The notes: generated by a model from the sequence alone, not told the origin. Shown: positions 36,737 to 45,958, counted from the stretch's first letter. The stretch is DNA of 64,000 nt from Rhodovibrionaceae bacterium (GCA_028279885.1 JANQMX010000054.1:1-64000), one strand, 5' to 3'. Numbers and translations: made by a program.

Positions 36737-37827
36737 ATATCCAACTGCGCACGGACGTGGGCGGTGATCTCTTCGAGCCCGCTGGCCCCGCCCATTTCGT
36801 AGGGCCGCAAGCCGCCGGCGGCATAGGCGGCGTGCACCGCGTCCTCCAGCAGGGTCGCTGCCTCGGCACAGGCCTCCGCCGCATAGCGGGCGGCCAGCCA
36901 GTCGAGCATCATGGCGGCCGATAGGAACATGGCCGTCGGGTTGGCCTTGCCGCTGCCGGCGATGTCGGGAGCGGTGCCATGGCAGGGTTGGAAGACGGCG
37001 TGGCTTTCGCCGATGTCGGCGGAGGGCGCCATGCCCATGCCGCCCATCAGCGCCGCCCCGGCATCGGAGAGGATGTCGCCGAACATGTTCTCCGTCACCA
37101 GCACGTCGAACTGCCAAGGGCTGCGGATCATGTTGAGCGCCACGGCATCGACGTAAGCACAGTCGGCCAAGACGTCGGGATGGCGCTTGGCCCGCTCTTC
37201 GAAGATGCCGCGGAAAAAGGCGAAGGCGCCGAGCACGTTCGCCTTGTCGACGCAGGTGACGCGCCCTTCCCGCCCTCGGGTCTTGCGCCGCCGGGCCAGG
37301 TCGAAGGCGAAGTCGAAGAGGCGTTCGCTGGCAACGCGGGTGATGACAAGCTGGTCGGTCGCGCTCTTGTCGTCGTCGACCACGGTCTTGCCGCGCCCGG
37401 CGAAGAGCCCCTCCGTCGACTCGCGAATCAGCACGAAATCCAGGGACGCGGCCCGCGGATCGGCAAGCGGTAGCGGCAAACCCGGAAAGGTGCGCACCGG
37501 TCGGACTCCGGCGAAAAGCTGAAAGGTTTCGCGCAGATCGAGCTGCGGGGCGATCTCCCGGCCGTCCGGGTAGCGCACGTCCGGCAGGCCCATGGCGGCG
37601 AGCAGGATGGCGTCTGCCTTCTCTGCCGCGCGCAGGGTCGCATCAGGCAGAGCCGTGCCAGTCTCGCGATAGAGGCCGGCGCCGGCCGGCAAAGACTCGA
37701 ACTTGAAGCTGAAGCTGCCCAGTCGGGCGGCCAGGTCGGTCAGCAGGTCGAGACAGGGCGACGTGATCTCCTGGCCGATGCCGTCGCCCGGAAGCACGGC
37801 AATGCGAAGCTCGTTGTCGATACTCAT
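36733..37827 (-). CDS. Isocitrate/isopropylmalate dehydrogenase family protein
   Basis: A 364-residue NAD(P)-dependent beta-hydroxyacid oxidative decarboxylase. The family core FDVLVTENMFGDILSDAGA and the nucleotide-binding HGTAPDIAGSGKANPTA are intact. The substrate loop reads RESTEGLFAGRGK, closer to the RENTEG of tartrate/isocitrate-type members than to the LeuB RELTGG, so 3-isopropylmalate is not the assured substrate. The ATG at 37827 overlaps the upstream ABM-gene stop as ATGA, so the two are translationally coupled. Leucine biosynthesis genes are not adjacent. Confidence 0.85.
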   Translation of the reverse strand: MSIDNELRIAVLPGDGIGQEITSPCLDLLTDLAARLGSFSFKFESLPAGAGLYRETGTALPDATLRAAEKADAILLAAMGLPDVRYPDGREIAPQLDLRETFQLFAGVRPVRTFPGLPLPLADPRAASLDFVLIRESTEGLFAGRGKTVVDDDKSATDQLVITRVASERLFDFAFDLARRRKTRGREGRVTCVDKANVLGAFAFFRGIFEERAKRHPDVLADCAYVDAVALNMIRSPWQFDVLVTENMFGDILSDAGAALMGGMGMAPSADIGESHAVFQPCHGTAPDIAGSGKANPTAMFLSAAMMLDWLAARYAAEACAEAATLLEDAVHAAYAAGGLRPYEMGGASGLEEITAHVRAQLDI

Positions 37828-38174
37828 GGCCGCTCCGATGGCTCTGCCGGCTCGTGCTCCGGCGCCAGAAGCTGCCAGCTGGCAACCTGCTTGCTGGCCA
37901 CCATCGACCGCGTCGCCGCATCGAAGCTCTGGAAGTGGGCGCTGGCCAGGTGCGCATCGAAAGCGCCCCGGTCGCGGTAGATTTCGTAGAGGAAGATGCG
38001 AGCCGGCGGCGCATCGCCGGCCGCGTCCCGGCTGCCCGCGTCCTCGCCGCACACGTCGAAGCGCAGGCAACCCGGTTCTTCGGCCAGCGATTTGCGCGCG
38101 TTCTCAAGCATCAAGGGCAGAAAGGCCGCGGCGGCCTCCGGCCTGATCTCGAATGCGACTGTGACGACGTACAC
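37824..38174 (-). CDS. Antibiotic-biosynthesis-monooxygenase (ABM) domain protein
   Basis: A 116-residue dimeric alpha/beta-barrel (ABM/YgiN-like) protein: MYVVTVAFEIRPEAAAAF, EPGCLRFDV, and YEIYRDRGAFDAHLASAHF are the typical elements. Members are quinol monooxygenases or small-molecule mutarotase-like enzymes without bound cofactor. It is coupled to the downstream IPMDH-like gene, suggesting action in the same unknown catabolic step. Confidence 0.82.
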   Translation of the reverse strand: MYVVTVAFEIRPEAAAAFLPLMLENARKSLAEEPGCLRFDVCGEDAGSRDAAGDAPPARIFLYEIYRDRGAFDAHLASAHFQSFDAATRSMVASKQVASWQLLAPEHEPAEPSERP

Positions 38175-38382
38175 AGGGCTGCCCTCTCTATCGCCTTATC
38201 TTCTTCCACGACGGCTGCAAGCCGGGTCAAGCGCCGGCAGTGAGGGGCCGGGATGCCGACGCATCTGACAGGATTGTGAAGGGTATCGCGGCGGTTCCGC
38301 AGGGATCATGAAATCGCCGAAGTCGTAGCACAGGCATAGTGGCAACAGAAAGGCCCGCTCCAAATAGGGGCGGGGAGATCGG

Positions 38383-38826
38383 ATGAAGGCACAGAGGTTG
38401 CGCATAGCGGTCACCGCTTTTGCCCTGGCATTTGCTTTCGGAAGCATGGCTGCGATGCCGCGCCCGGCGGACGCTGGCGGCGGCTACAAACACGGGCATC
38501 ACCACAAGGGACACCATGGCTGGCATGGCAAGCACGACCACAAGGGCTGGACGCGCCATTACGCCAAGCCGCATAAGAACGACCGCATCATCGTCTTCCG
38601 CAACGGTGTCAGAGGACCGATCCACGCCCCAGCGTTCAGAACCGGCAAGAACCAACGGGTCGTGATCATCAACCCGAACCACGACCGCAAGGTCTCGAAA
38701 CGCAAGCGTTTCAGCCAGCGCGGCTTCGTCGGCCGCAGTTACTATCACGGCGGCCGCTACGGCAACCGATGGCACCGCCGGCACGGCCGCCGCATCGGGT
38801 CCGGCACGACGATTATCATCAGATAG
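38383..38826 (+). CDS. Secreted His/Gly/Arg-rich protein of unknown function
   Basis: A 147-residue protein with a signal peptide (to about residue 30, PRPADAGGG), followed by a His/Lys/Gly-rich segment (KHGHHHKGHHGWHGKHDHK, residues 36-54) and a basic C-terminal half containing IIVFRNGVRGPIHAPAF and GSGTTIIIR. There are no cysteines after the signal. The His cluster would bind Ni, Zn or Cu, or make the protein a cationic cell-surface component. GGGGAG lies five bases before the ATG, so it looks translated. I do not recognise a family. Confidence 0.75.
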   Translation: MKAQRLRIAVTAFALAFAFGSMAAMPRPADAGGGYKHGHHHKGHHGWHGKHDHKGWTRHYAKPHKNDRIIVFRNGVRGPIHAPAFRTGKNQRVVIINPNHDRKVSKRKRFSQRGFVGRSYYHGGRYGNRWHRRHGRRIGSGTTIIIR

Positions 38827-38924
38827 AGAATGGCCGATTCTTGGAGCGCAAAAAACGCGTGTCATGCGACGCCGCTTTGGCGCCGCATGACACGGACTGG
38901 CAGATCAGATTGGTGCCCGGGGGG

Positions 38925-39449
38925 CTATTGGGCTCCGATCGTCACGCCGGCCGGGGAAGAAGCTTCAAGGCTCGAGTCGGCAACGCTGCGGATCAGCGGC
39001 CAGTTGTTGTCCGCGCCCTTGATGAAGCCAGGCACGTCCTCTTTCCACCGCTCCTGAACCTTCTGGTTGAGGTTCAGATAGAGCTTGTCGTCGACGATGG
39101 CCCAGGCGTTGGGGTCGCCGTCGAACTTACGGCCCATGGCGGCGCCGAAGGCGCAGTAGCCGCCGTACTGCGGCGCGAACTTGTCCGGGTTCTTTTTGAA
39201 GGCATCGAGATGGTCGGCGCTGGCAAAGCGATAGGTCGCGCCGTCATGCTCTGCCGTGTAACGGTCGTCGCCGATCACCGGCTTACCTTCCTTGAAGTAG
39301 GCGACAACGTCGTAGCCATGCACGGCATAGCCTTCGACGATGTTGATCTCGGTCTCCGCCGTGGCAAGCTGAGCCGTTCCCAGCACTGCCGCGAGCGCCA
39401 GACCCGCAGATAGCACGAGCGTGCGAAGCGCTTTGATAACAGTCGACAT
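38925..39449 (-). CDS. YHS domain-containing exported protein
   Basis: A 174-residue protein with a signal peptide (residues about 1-31, ATAET) and a YHS-type domain: GYAVHGYDVVAYFKEGKPV, FASADHLDAFKKNPDKFAPQ and YGGYCAFGAAMGRK. YHS proteins are small metal- or heme-linked modules; exported ones are common and mostly uncharacterised. GGAGGG lies seven bases before the ATG. It is divergent from an AraC-type regulator across 86 bases, a likely regulatory pairing. Confidence 0.85.
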   Translation of the reverse strand: MSTVIKALRTLVLSAGLALAAVLGTAQLATAETEINIVEGYAVHGYDVVAYFKEGKPVIGDDRYTAEHDGATYRFASADHLDAFKKNPDKFAPQYGGYCAFGAAMGRKFDGDPNAWAIVDDKLYLNLNQKVQERWKEDVPGFIKGADNNWPLIRSVADSSLEASSPAGVTIGAQ

Positions 39450-39535
39450 TGCAGTTCCCTCCGAATGAGTTCATTGACGGGTGGGGCCGGAGCCTTGCGG
39501 CCAGGTGCCGCGGTCCGGCTCTTACTCAAAGCTAA

Positions 39536-40414
39536 GTGCTCAGGTTCGATCTTTTGTCCGAAGAAACACGCAGTTCGTCCGACGACCCCAGCGACTTTCC
39601 CTGGCTGACCCGCCACAGCCTCAGCGCCAGCGTGTTTTTCTCCGGCTCCCTTTGCGGGGGTGCGGACCACGACGCGGAGGACGGCCAAGGCCATCTGCAC
39701 CTGCTGCGCCATGGCACACTGTCTCTTCAAACACGCGGCGGGGCGGTCACGCGCGTCGAGCGGCCGAGCCTCATCCTCTTCGCCCACCCCCAGAATCACC
39801 GCATGGAAGCCGAGGAGCAGCCAGGCGCCGAGTTGGTCTGCGCGCGCCTCAGCTTCGCCGGTCCCGAAGCAGACCTCCTGCTGCTTGGCATGCCGGAGCC
39901 ACTCGTCGTTCCGCTCGACGCACTGACCGGCCTGGGCCCGGTGCTCGAACGGCTGTTCGACGAAGCCTTCACGCCGGCCTTCGGCCATCGCGCCGCCGTC
40001 GACCTGATCGTCGAGCTGCTGCTCGTCATGCTGCTGCGGCACTGCGTCGCCGAAGGCCTGACGGAGAAAGGTCTGCTGGCCGGGCTGGCCGATCCCAAGC
40101 TCGCGCGAGCCCTTACCGCCATGCATGAACAGCCAGCCGCGCCGCTGAACATCGAGCGGCTGGCGGAGATCGCCGGCATGTCCCGTTCCAATTTCGCCGC
40201 CGCCTTCAAGCAGGGCGTGGGCACGTCGCCCGGCGACTACCTCACCAGCCTGCGCCTGGCTTTGGCCAAGCAGGCTCTGCTGCAGGGGCGGCCGCTGAAG
40301 GCTGTCGCGCCGCTCGCCGGCTACAAGAGCAGCACCGCTCTGGCCCGCGCTTTTCAGCGGCAGTTCGGCTGCGGGCCGCGCGACTGGCTGGCGCAGCAAA
40401 GAAAGAAGCTCTAA
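39536..40414 (+). CDS. AraC family transcriptional regulator (cupin + HTH)
   Basis: A 292-residue regulator with an N-terminal cupin-type sensor (GHLHLLRHGTLSLQTRGG region) and a C-terminal double HTH (INIERLAEIAGMSRSNFAA-like first helix, then GYKSSTALARAFQRQFGCGP). The first codon is GTG at 39536 with a weak ribosome site. It is divergent from the YHS gene and convergent with a LysR gene, sharing stop-codon bases. Ligand unknown. Confidence 0.88.
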   Translation: MLRFDLLSEETRSSSDDPSDFPWLTRHSLSASVFFSGSLCGGADHDAEDGQGHLHLLRHGTLSLQTRGGAVTRVERPSLILFAHPQNHRMEAEEQPGAELVCARLSFAGPEADLLLLGMPEPLVVPLDALTGLGPVLERLFDEAFTPAFGHRAAVDLIVELLLVMLLRHCVAEGLTEKGLLAGLADPKLARALTAMHEQPAAPLNIERLAEIAGMSRSNFAAAFKQGVGTSPGDYLTSLRLALAKQALLQGRPLKAVAPLAGYKSSTALARAFQRQFGCGPRDWLAQQRKKL

Positions 40415-41286
40415 CCGTAAGAGGCGTCGGCGGCGACTTCGCAGAAGCTCTTGACCAGCCGCAGGTCGCGCTTGTCGGAGGGCGTGACCAGGCAAATGCG
40501 GTAGCGCTCCGGCATCTCCTCGACGTCAATGGTCACCAAGTTCGAAGAGGGGAACTGGCCACCTTCGAGCATGAACCCGACACCGACACCATGCAGAACG
40601 GCTTCTTTGACCACAGGAAAGGTCGCCGTCTTGATCATGCGGGAGAAGGCGAAGCCGAGCTTGGCCGCCTTGGCCTTGACCACGCGCTGCGTCAAGGAGC
40701 CGTCCTCAGGCAAGATGACGACCTCCTGACGCAGATCCTTGAGAGAGATGCTGCGCCGCTTGGCCAAGCGATGCTCGGGAGAGACGAAGGCTTTGTAACG
40801 CGTCGTCCCGATGTCCCGCGTATAGAGCCCCTCGCTAACCTCCGGCTCGACGACAATGGCGATGTCGACCTCGCGCTCGCGCAATTGATCCATCACCGCC
40901 TTCCAACCGAACAGCGTGAACTCGATCTGCACTTGGGGATAAAGCGCGATGTAACGCGCGATGATGGGCAAAGCCGGGCGCGGCGCATTGGCGATGATCT
41001 GCAGGTGTCCGGTCGAGAGCGCGCCGTAGTCGTCGATCTTCTCCTCGATGAGTTGCTCGAGAGTTCGAAGACGGTCGGAGATTTCGAAAAGCTCACGGCC
41101 GGCGCGCGTCAGCTCCAGGCCTTCGCGGCGACGCAGAAAAAGCTGTGCCCCGACAATGCGTTCCAGCTTGGCGACATGCTGCGTGATGGAAGACTGGGTC
41201 ACCCCCAGAACGGCTGCCGCCTTGGAAAAGCTGCGCTCCCGCGCCGCATGGGTGAAGGCGGATATCTGATACGGACTGGGCTTCAT
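40411..41286 (-). CDS. LysR family transcriptional regulator of the adjacent ABC importer
   Basis: A 291-residue LysR protein: HTH in residues 1-60 (QISAFTHAARERSFSKAAAV, VTQSSITQHVAKLE) and an effector domain from about 90. It is divergent from the ABC transporter operon with a perfect LysR-type dyad in between, so it probably controls that operon and itself. The effector is not evident from sequence. Confidence 0.9.
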   Translation of the reverse strand: MKPSPYQISAFTHAARERSFSKAAAVLGVTQSSITQHVAKLERIVGAQLFLRRREGLELTRAGRELFEISDRLRTLEQLIEEKIDDYGALSTGHLQIIANAPRPALPIIARYIALYPQVQIEFTLFGWKAVMDQLREREVDIAIVVEPEVSEGLYTRDIGTTRYKAFVSPEHRLAKRRSISLKDLRQEVVILPEDGSLTQRVVKAKAAKLGFAFSRMIKTATFPVVKEAVLHGVGVGFMLEGGQFPSSNLVTIDVEEMPERYRICLVTPSDKRDLRLVKSFCEVAADASYG

Positions 41287-41324
41287 AGGTGCTTATCCCT
41301 ACGCGGTCGCAGGCTGTTTCAGAC

Positions 41325-41339
41325 ATTAGCCCCGCTAAT
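41325..41339. promoter_or_regulatory. LysR box between the regulator and ABC operon
   Basis: ATTAGC-CCC-GCTAAT is a perfect 15-bp dyad containing the LysR signature T-N11-A. It sits 39 bases from the regulator start and 75 bases before the first ABC gene, where LysR recognition sites usually lie. Confidence 0.65.
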
Positions 41340-41413
41340 AGTACGTCACATCGGTGTCAAGCGTTCTTGTTAGACGACCGGCATGGCTCAGCAAGCAGTG
41401 CGGGAGATCGCCG

Positions 41414-42550
41414 GTGGCCAACATCGTCCTCACCGGGATTGAAAAAGCCTTCGGGCCAACACCGGTTCTGAACGGTATCGACCTCGCGGTGGAAGCTGGT
41501 GAGTTCCTGACCTTGGTCGGCCCCTCGGGCTGCGGGAAATCCACCCTGCTGCGCATCATCGCCGGCCTCGAGGCGCAGTCGGCCGGCGACGTGGCCATCG
41601 ACGGCCGATCGGTCAACGGCGTGCGAGCCAGCGATCGCGACCTGGCGATGGTGTTCCAATCCTACGCCCTCTATCCGCACCTGACGGTCAGAGAAAACAT
41701 GATGACGCCGCTCAGGCTGCGCGACCTGAGCGCGCTGCAGCGCCTGCCGCTGGTCGGGCGCTTTGCGCCGGGGACCTCGGGCCGCCAGAAAGAGATGGCC
41801 AAGATCGTCGCCGAGACGGCGGAGGTTCTGAAGATCGAGCCGCTGCTGGCGCGCAAGCCGGGCCAGCTCTCCGGCGGCCAGCGTCAGCGCGCTGCCCTGG
41901 GCCGCGCCATGGTGCGCCGCCCCCTCGCCTTTCTGATGGACGAGCCGCTCTCGAACCTCGACGCAGCACTTCGCGTGCATATGCGGGCGGAGCTCACGGA
42001 GCTGCACCGCCGGCTGGAGACGACCTTCATCTACGTCACCCATGACCAGGCCGAAGCGCTGACCATGTCGACACGCATGGCGGTGATGATGGAGGGCAAC
42101 ATCCTCCAACTCGGCAGCCCGGACGAGATCTACCACAACCCGCAAGACCGACGCGTCGCGGAGTTCATCGGCAGTCCCAAGATGAACATGCTGGATGGAG
42201 AGGCGGACGGGCACGGGAACGTCGTGGTGCACGGCGTGCCGCTGCGCCGCCGCGTCGCGCCGGGCCAGCGCGCGATCAAGATCGGCATCCGGCCCGAGCA
42301 CCTGCGGATCGTCACCGACGGCAGCCCCAACGCTGTCTGGCCCTTCACCTTGAGCCATAAGGAGAACCTCGGCTCGGACTTCTATCTCCACGGCCAGATG
42401 AACGGTGTGGGCACGCGGGTGGTCGCTCGCGCCACGCCGGCGGAAGCCTCTTCCATCCCGATCGGCGGACAGACCTTGCTTGCGGCAGCGGAAGGTGCCG
42501 CCATGGCCTTCGGCGCCGACCATCGCCGAATGCGCCTGATGGAGGCCTGA
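41414..42550 (+). CDS. ABC importer ATPase (UgpC/MalK type)
   Basis: A 378-residue ATPase with Walker A GPSGCGKST, signature LSGGQRQRAALGRA, Walker B FLMDEPLSNLDA, H-loop THDQAEAL and a C-terminal TOBE/OB regulatory domain (IKIGIRPEHLRIV). This is the carbohydrate-uptake (CUT1) or glycerol-3-phosphate type. An insertion of about 25 residues (SALQRLPLVGRFAPGTSGRQ) follows the Q-loop helical part. GTG at 41414 has GGGAG seven bases upstream. It is the first gene of a four-gene importer operon. Confidence 0.93.
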   Translation: MANIVLTGIEKAFGPTPVLNGIDLAVEAGEFLTLVGPSGCGKSTLLRIIAGLEAQSAGDVAIDGRSVNGVRASDRDLAMVFQSYALYPHLTVRENMMTPLRLRDLSALQRLPLVGRFAPGTSGRQKEMAKIVAETAEVLKIEPLLARKPGQLSGGQRQRAALGRAMVRRPLAFLMDEPLSNLDAALRVHMRAELTELHRRLETTFIYVTHDQAEALTMSTRMAVMMEGNILQLGSPDEIYHNPQDRRVAEFIGSPKMNMLDGEADGHGNVVVHGVPLRRRVAPGQRAIKIGIRPEHLRIVTDGSPNAVWPFTLSHKENLGSDFYLHGQMNGVGTRVVARATPAEASSIPIGGQTLLAAAEGAAMAFGADHRRMRLMEA

Positions 42551-42553
42551 GCG

Positions 42554-43576
42554 ATGGCCGTGGCAAGCGCAGAGATCGCAGCACCGGTCGGCCAAGTCCG
42601 GGCGAAAATCGCCAAGCCGGCGCAGCACCGCGGCACCGGCTATTGGTTTGCCGGACCGGCCGTGCTGCTGATGATCCTCATCCTGATCGTGCCGGTCTTC
42701 ATCGCCGCGGCGCTGTCCTTCACCGACTACAGCCTCGGCAACACCAGCGCCAACTGGGTCGGCACCGACAACTACGACCGCATCCTCAGCCGCTCGACGT
42801 ACCTCAAGATGTTCTCAGCCACGATCATCTATGTCCTGGTCGTGGTGCCGGCCTCTGTGGCGCTCGGGCTCGGTGCTGCTCTGCTGATCAACTCGCTGAA
42901 GGTCGCCCAGGACTTCTACAAGACGATCTTCTTCCTGCCGGTCATGGCCGCGCTGCTCGCCATGGCCATCGTCTGGGAGTTCGCGCTGCATCCGACCATC
43001 GGCATCGTCAACGACAGCCTTGAGGCTGGCTGCGGCACCTTCGTGCAAGCGATCTTCGACTGGGGCTGGCTGCCCTTCGTCGACGGCAGCCAGACCTGGT
43101 ATGGCCGGCACTGCGCAGACGGTCAGTTTCCGCTCTGGCTGCGCGACCGCGACTACGCACTCTGGACCCTCTGCTTCATCGGCATCTGGCAGGCCTTCGG
43201 CTTCAACATGGTGCTCTATCTCGCCGGGCTCACCGCCATCCCGCGGGAGCTGGTGCAGGCGGCCGAGATGGACGGCGCACGCAGCGCCTGGGAGCGTTTT
43301 CGCCTGGTCACCTGGCCGATGCTGGGGCCGACCACCGTCTTCGTGGTGACCATCAGCTCCATTCGGTCCTTCCAGGTCTTCGACACGGTCGAGGCATTGA
43401 CCCAGGGCGGCCCCTCGAAATCCACCTACGTGATGATGTACGCGATCTACGAGAAGGCCATTCAGCAGAACCTGATGGGGATCGGCGCCGCGGTGACGGT
43501 GGCCTTCCTGGCCTTCGTCCTCGTCATCACCTTCGTTCAGCGCTACCTGGTCGAACGGCGGGTGCACTACTCATGA
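42554..43576 (+). CDS. ABC importer permease, first subunit
   Basis: A 340-residue CUT1-type permease (MalF/UgpA-like) with about six membrane segments and the EAA loop ELVQAAEMDGARSAWERFRL. Between the third and fourth segments is an unusual extracytoplasmic insertion of about 30 residues with two cysteines (EAGCGTFVQ and YGRHCADGQ), absent from standard members. It starts three bases after the ATPase stop and overlaps the next permease gene as ATGA. Confidence 0.92.
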   Translation: MAVASAEIAAPVGQVRAKIAKPAQHRGTGYWFAGPAVLLMILILIVPVFIAAALSFTDYSLGNTSANWVGTDNYDRILSRSTYLKMFSATIIYVLVVVPASVALGLGAALLINSLKVAQDFYKTIFFLPVMAALLAMAIVWEFALHPTIGIVNDSLEAGCGTFVQAIFDWGWLPFVDGSQTWYGRHCADGQFPLWLRDRDYALWTLCFIGIWQAFGFNMVLYLAGLTAIPRELVQAAEMDGARSAWERFRLVTWPMLGPTTVFVVTISSIRSFQVFDTVEALTQGGPSKSTYVMMYAIYEKAIQQNLMGIGAAVTVAFLAFVLVITFVQRYLVERRVHYS

Positions 43577-44550
43577 CGGCGACGCACTTCATCGGCGAAG
43601 GCTGGAAGCACCTGGTCCTCATCCTGGGCTCCCTGGTCGTCATCCTGCCGTTCTATGTCATGCTCAGCTACTCGCTGAAGAGCCCCGGCGAGATCGAGCG
43701 CAACGAAGGCGGTTTCTTCGGCGCTCAAGAGGTGATGGTGGACGAGCGCTGCGTGAAGCGGCTCGAGCCGGACCGCAGGGCCATCGCCGAGGCGCGGGAG
43801 CGCTTTCCCGGCCAGTCCGACAGCGCGATCTACCAGTCCCTCCTCAGCGAGATCGAAACCGAGTGCTCCACCCGGCCGATCATCTTCAACTACACCAAGG
43901 CATTCTCGGAAGCGCCGCTGCTGCGCTATCTACTGAACGGCGTGATCGTCACGGTCTTGATCTTCCTCATCCAAATCGTCGTCGCCCTGCCCTGCGCTTA
44001 CGCCCTGGCCAAACTGCGCTTCTTCGGCAGGGAGTTCGTCTTCGGCATGGTGCTGTTCTGCCTGCTCATTCCGGTTCATGCCATCGCGCTGCCGCTCTAC
44101 ATCATGCTGGCCAAGGTGGGGCTGACCAACAGCTATGCGGCGCTGGTCATCCCCTGGACCATCTCGGTCTTCGGCATCTTCCTGATGCGGCAGTTCTTCA
44201 TGACGGTGCCGGACGACCTGATCGACGCCGCCCGCATGGACGGCATGAGCGAGTTCTCGATCGTCTGGAAGGTGATGCTGCCGACCGCCGTGCCGGCGCT
44301 CCTGGCCTTCGGCATCTTCTCGGTGGTGGCGCACTGGAACGACTATTTCTGGCCGCGCATCGTGGTGACGGGCAACCGCGATCTCTTCACGCCGCCGCTC
44401 GGCCTGCGCGAGTTCAAGGGCGATGCCGACGGCAGCTTCTTCGGCCCGATGATGGCCACCGCCACCATCATCGTCACGCCGCTGATCGTCGCCTTCCTGA
44501 TCGCGCAGCGACGCTTCATCGAAGGCATCACCCTGTCCGGCATGAAATAG
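43573..44550 (+). CDS. ABC importer permease, second subunit
   Basis: A 325-residue MalG/UgpE-like permease with the EAA loop DLIDAARMDGMSEFSIVWKV. After the first membrane segment there is an insertion of about 60 residues in the periplasmic loop (from NEGGFFGAQEVM to about TECSTRP) with two cysteines (DERCVKR, TECSTR). The usual loop there is much shorter. Both permeases thus carry Cys-containing periplasmic insertions. Confidence 0.92.
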   Translation: MTATHFIGEGWKHLVLILGSLVVILPFYVMLSYSLKSPGEIERNEGGFFGAQEVMVDERCVKRLEPDRRAIAEARERFPGQSDSAIYQSLLSEIETECSTRPIIFNYTKAFSEAPLLRYLLNGVIVTVLIFLIQIVVALPCAYALAKLRFFGREFVFGMVLFCLLIPVHAIALPLYIMLAKVGLTNSYAALVIPWTISVFGIFLMRQFFMTVPDDLIDAARMDGMSEFSIVWKVMLPTAVPALLAFGIFSVVAHWNDYFWPRIVVTGNRDLFTPPLGLREFKGDADGSFFGPMMATATIIVTPLIVAFLIAQRRFIEGITLSGMK

Positions 44551-44648
44551 GCCGGGCGAAGCTGAGAGATTTCGGCCGGGAGGCCGGAAGGAATGGGTCC
44601 CGGTCCGTCGCCAAACCAACCGGGACCCGCGCAACGAAGGAGAGACCA

Positions 44649-45905
44649 ATGAAACGCAGACTCGCCCTCGCCGCAGTATTCGCGGTGGCGTTTGTACCAG
44701 CGGCCCAGGCCGAGGAAAAGGTGACCATCGATTTCGCCTACCCCTACTCGCACCTCTTCGATGTGACCTACGAAAGGATCCTGCCCAAGTTCAAAGAGCA
44801 GTATCCCCATATCGAGGTGAATATCCGCGCGACCTACGAGAGCTACGAGGACGGCACCAACACCATCCTGCGCGAGGCCGTCTCAGGCGACCTGCCGGAC
44901 GTCACCATGCAGGGTCTCAACCGCCAGGCCATCCTCGTGGAGAAGGGTATCGCCAAGTCGCTCGAGCCCTTCATCGCCAAGGAAGCCGACTTCGAGAAGG
45001 ACGGCTACCACAAGGCCATGCTGGACCTCGGCACCTTCGGCGGCGACGTGCACGGCCTGCCCTTCTCGGTCTCGCTGCCGGTCGGCTACTACAACATGGA
45101 CCTGATGGCCAAGGCCGGCATCACCGAGCTGCCCAAGACCTGGGACGACGTGGTCGAGAACTGCAAGGCCCTGCGCGCCGCCGGTGTCGAGAACCCCATG
45201 TTCTGGGGCTGGAACATCACCGGCAACTGGTTCCTGCAGGCCCTGATGTGGAGCCAGGACACGCCGACCATGAAGGACGGCAAGTTCAACGTCGCCGGCG
45301 ATGAGGGCCTGACCGCCTTCGAGACCATGCACCGCATCTTCCGCGAGTGCGACATGAAGAACCTGGAGTGGAAGGCCGCCCTCTCGTCCTTCTCCGTCGG
45401 TGAGATCGCCATGATGTTCTGGTCGACCTCGGCTTTGGGCGCGGTGGAACGCGGTCAAGGCGATTTCGTGCTCAAGACCGGCCCCTATCCGGGCATCGAG
45501 GGTGCGCCGAAGGGCCTGCCGGCCGGCGGCAATTCCGCCATGCTGGTCTCGACCTCCGAGGACCCGCGCGAGCTGGAGGCCGCCTGGCTGTGGCTGAAGT
45601 TCATCACCTCCGGCGAAGGTGCCGCCGACGTGGCCCGCACCACCGGCTATATGCCGCCGAACAAAGCCGCCAACGAGATCATCCTGGCGGACTTCTATCA
45701 GCAGAACCCAAACAAGAAGACTTCCGTCGACCAGCTCCCTCTGCTGCGCGACTGGCAGGCCTACCCGGGCGACAACGGCCTCGCCATCACGCAAATCATC
45801 TATGACGGCATCGAGAGCATCGTCGTCGGCGAGTCCGACGACATGATGGAGCTGCGCGAAGAGCTGATGGAGGAAGTCGAGGAGCTGCTGCCAGCCGGTT
45901 CCTAA
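44649..45905 (+). CDS. ABC importer substrate-binding protein (family 1)
   Basis: A 418-residue periplasmic binding protein with a signal peptide (residues 1-22, PAAQAEE) and family-1 features: YPHIEVNIR, SGDLPDVTMQG, LPAGGNSAML and an acidic C-terminus. It resembles UgpB/MalE-type binding proteins, so a sugar, sugar phosphate or glycerophosphodiester is likely. AAGGAGA precedes the ATG. It is the last of the four importer genes and is followed by a 16-bp hairpin. Confidence 0.9.
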   Translation: MKRRLALAAVFAVAFVPAAQAEEKVTIDFAYPYSHLFDVTYERILPKFKEQYPHIEVNIRATYESYEDGTNTILREAVSGDLPDVTMQGLNRQAILVEKGIAKSLEPFIAKEADFEKDGYHKAMLDLGTFGGDVHGLPFSVSLPVGYYNMDLMAKAGITELPKTWDDVVENCKALRAAGVENPMFWGWNITGNWFLQALMWSQDTPTMKDGKFNVAGDEGLTAFETMHRIFRECDMKNLEWKAALSSFSVGEIAMMFWSTSALGAVERGQGDFVLKTGPYPGIEGAPKGLPAGGNSAMLVSTSEDPRELEAAWLWLKFITSGEGAADVARTTGYMPPNKAANEIILADFYQQNPNKKTSVDQLPLLRDWQAYPGDNGLAITQIIYDGIESIVVGESDDMMELREELMEEVEELLPAGS

Positions 45906-45923
45906 TCCAGCCTAGTTTTCCTT

Positions 45924-45958
45924 CTGGCGGCCGGAAGCGTGGCGCTTCCGGTCGTCAG
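45924..45958 (+). repeat. Stable hairpin after the binding-protein gene
   Basis: CTGGCGGCCGGAAGCG (45924-45939) pairs along its whole length with CGCTTCCGGTCGTCAG (45943-45958), with two G-U pairs and loop TGG. The tail TCCTATTT is only weakly T-rich. It may stabilise the binding-protein mRNA or reduce read-through into the phosphodiesterase gene. Confidence 0.6.
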
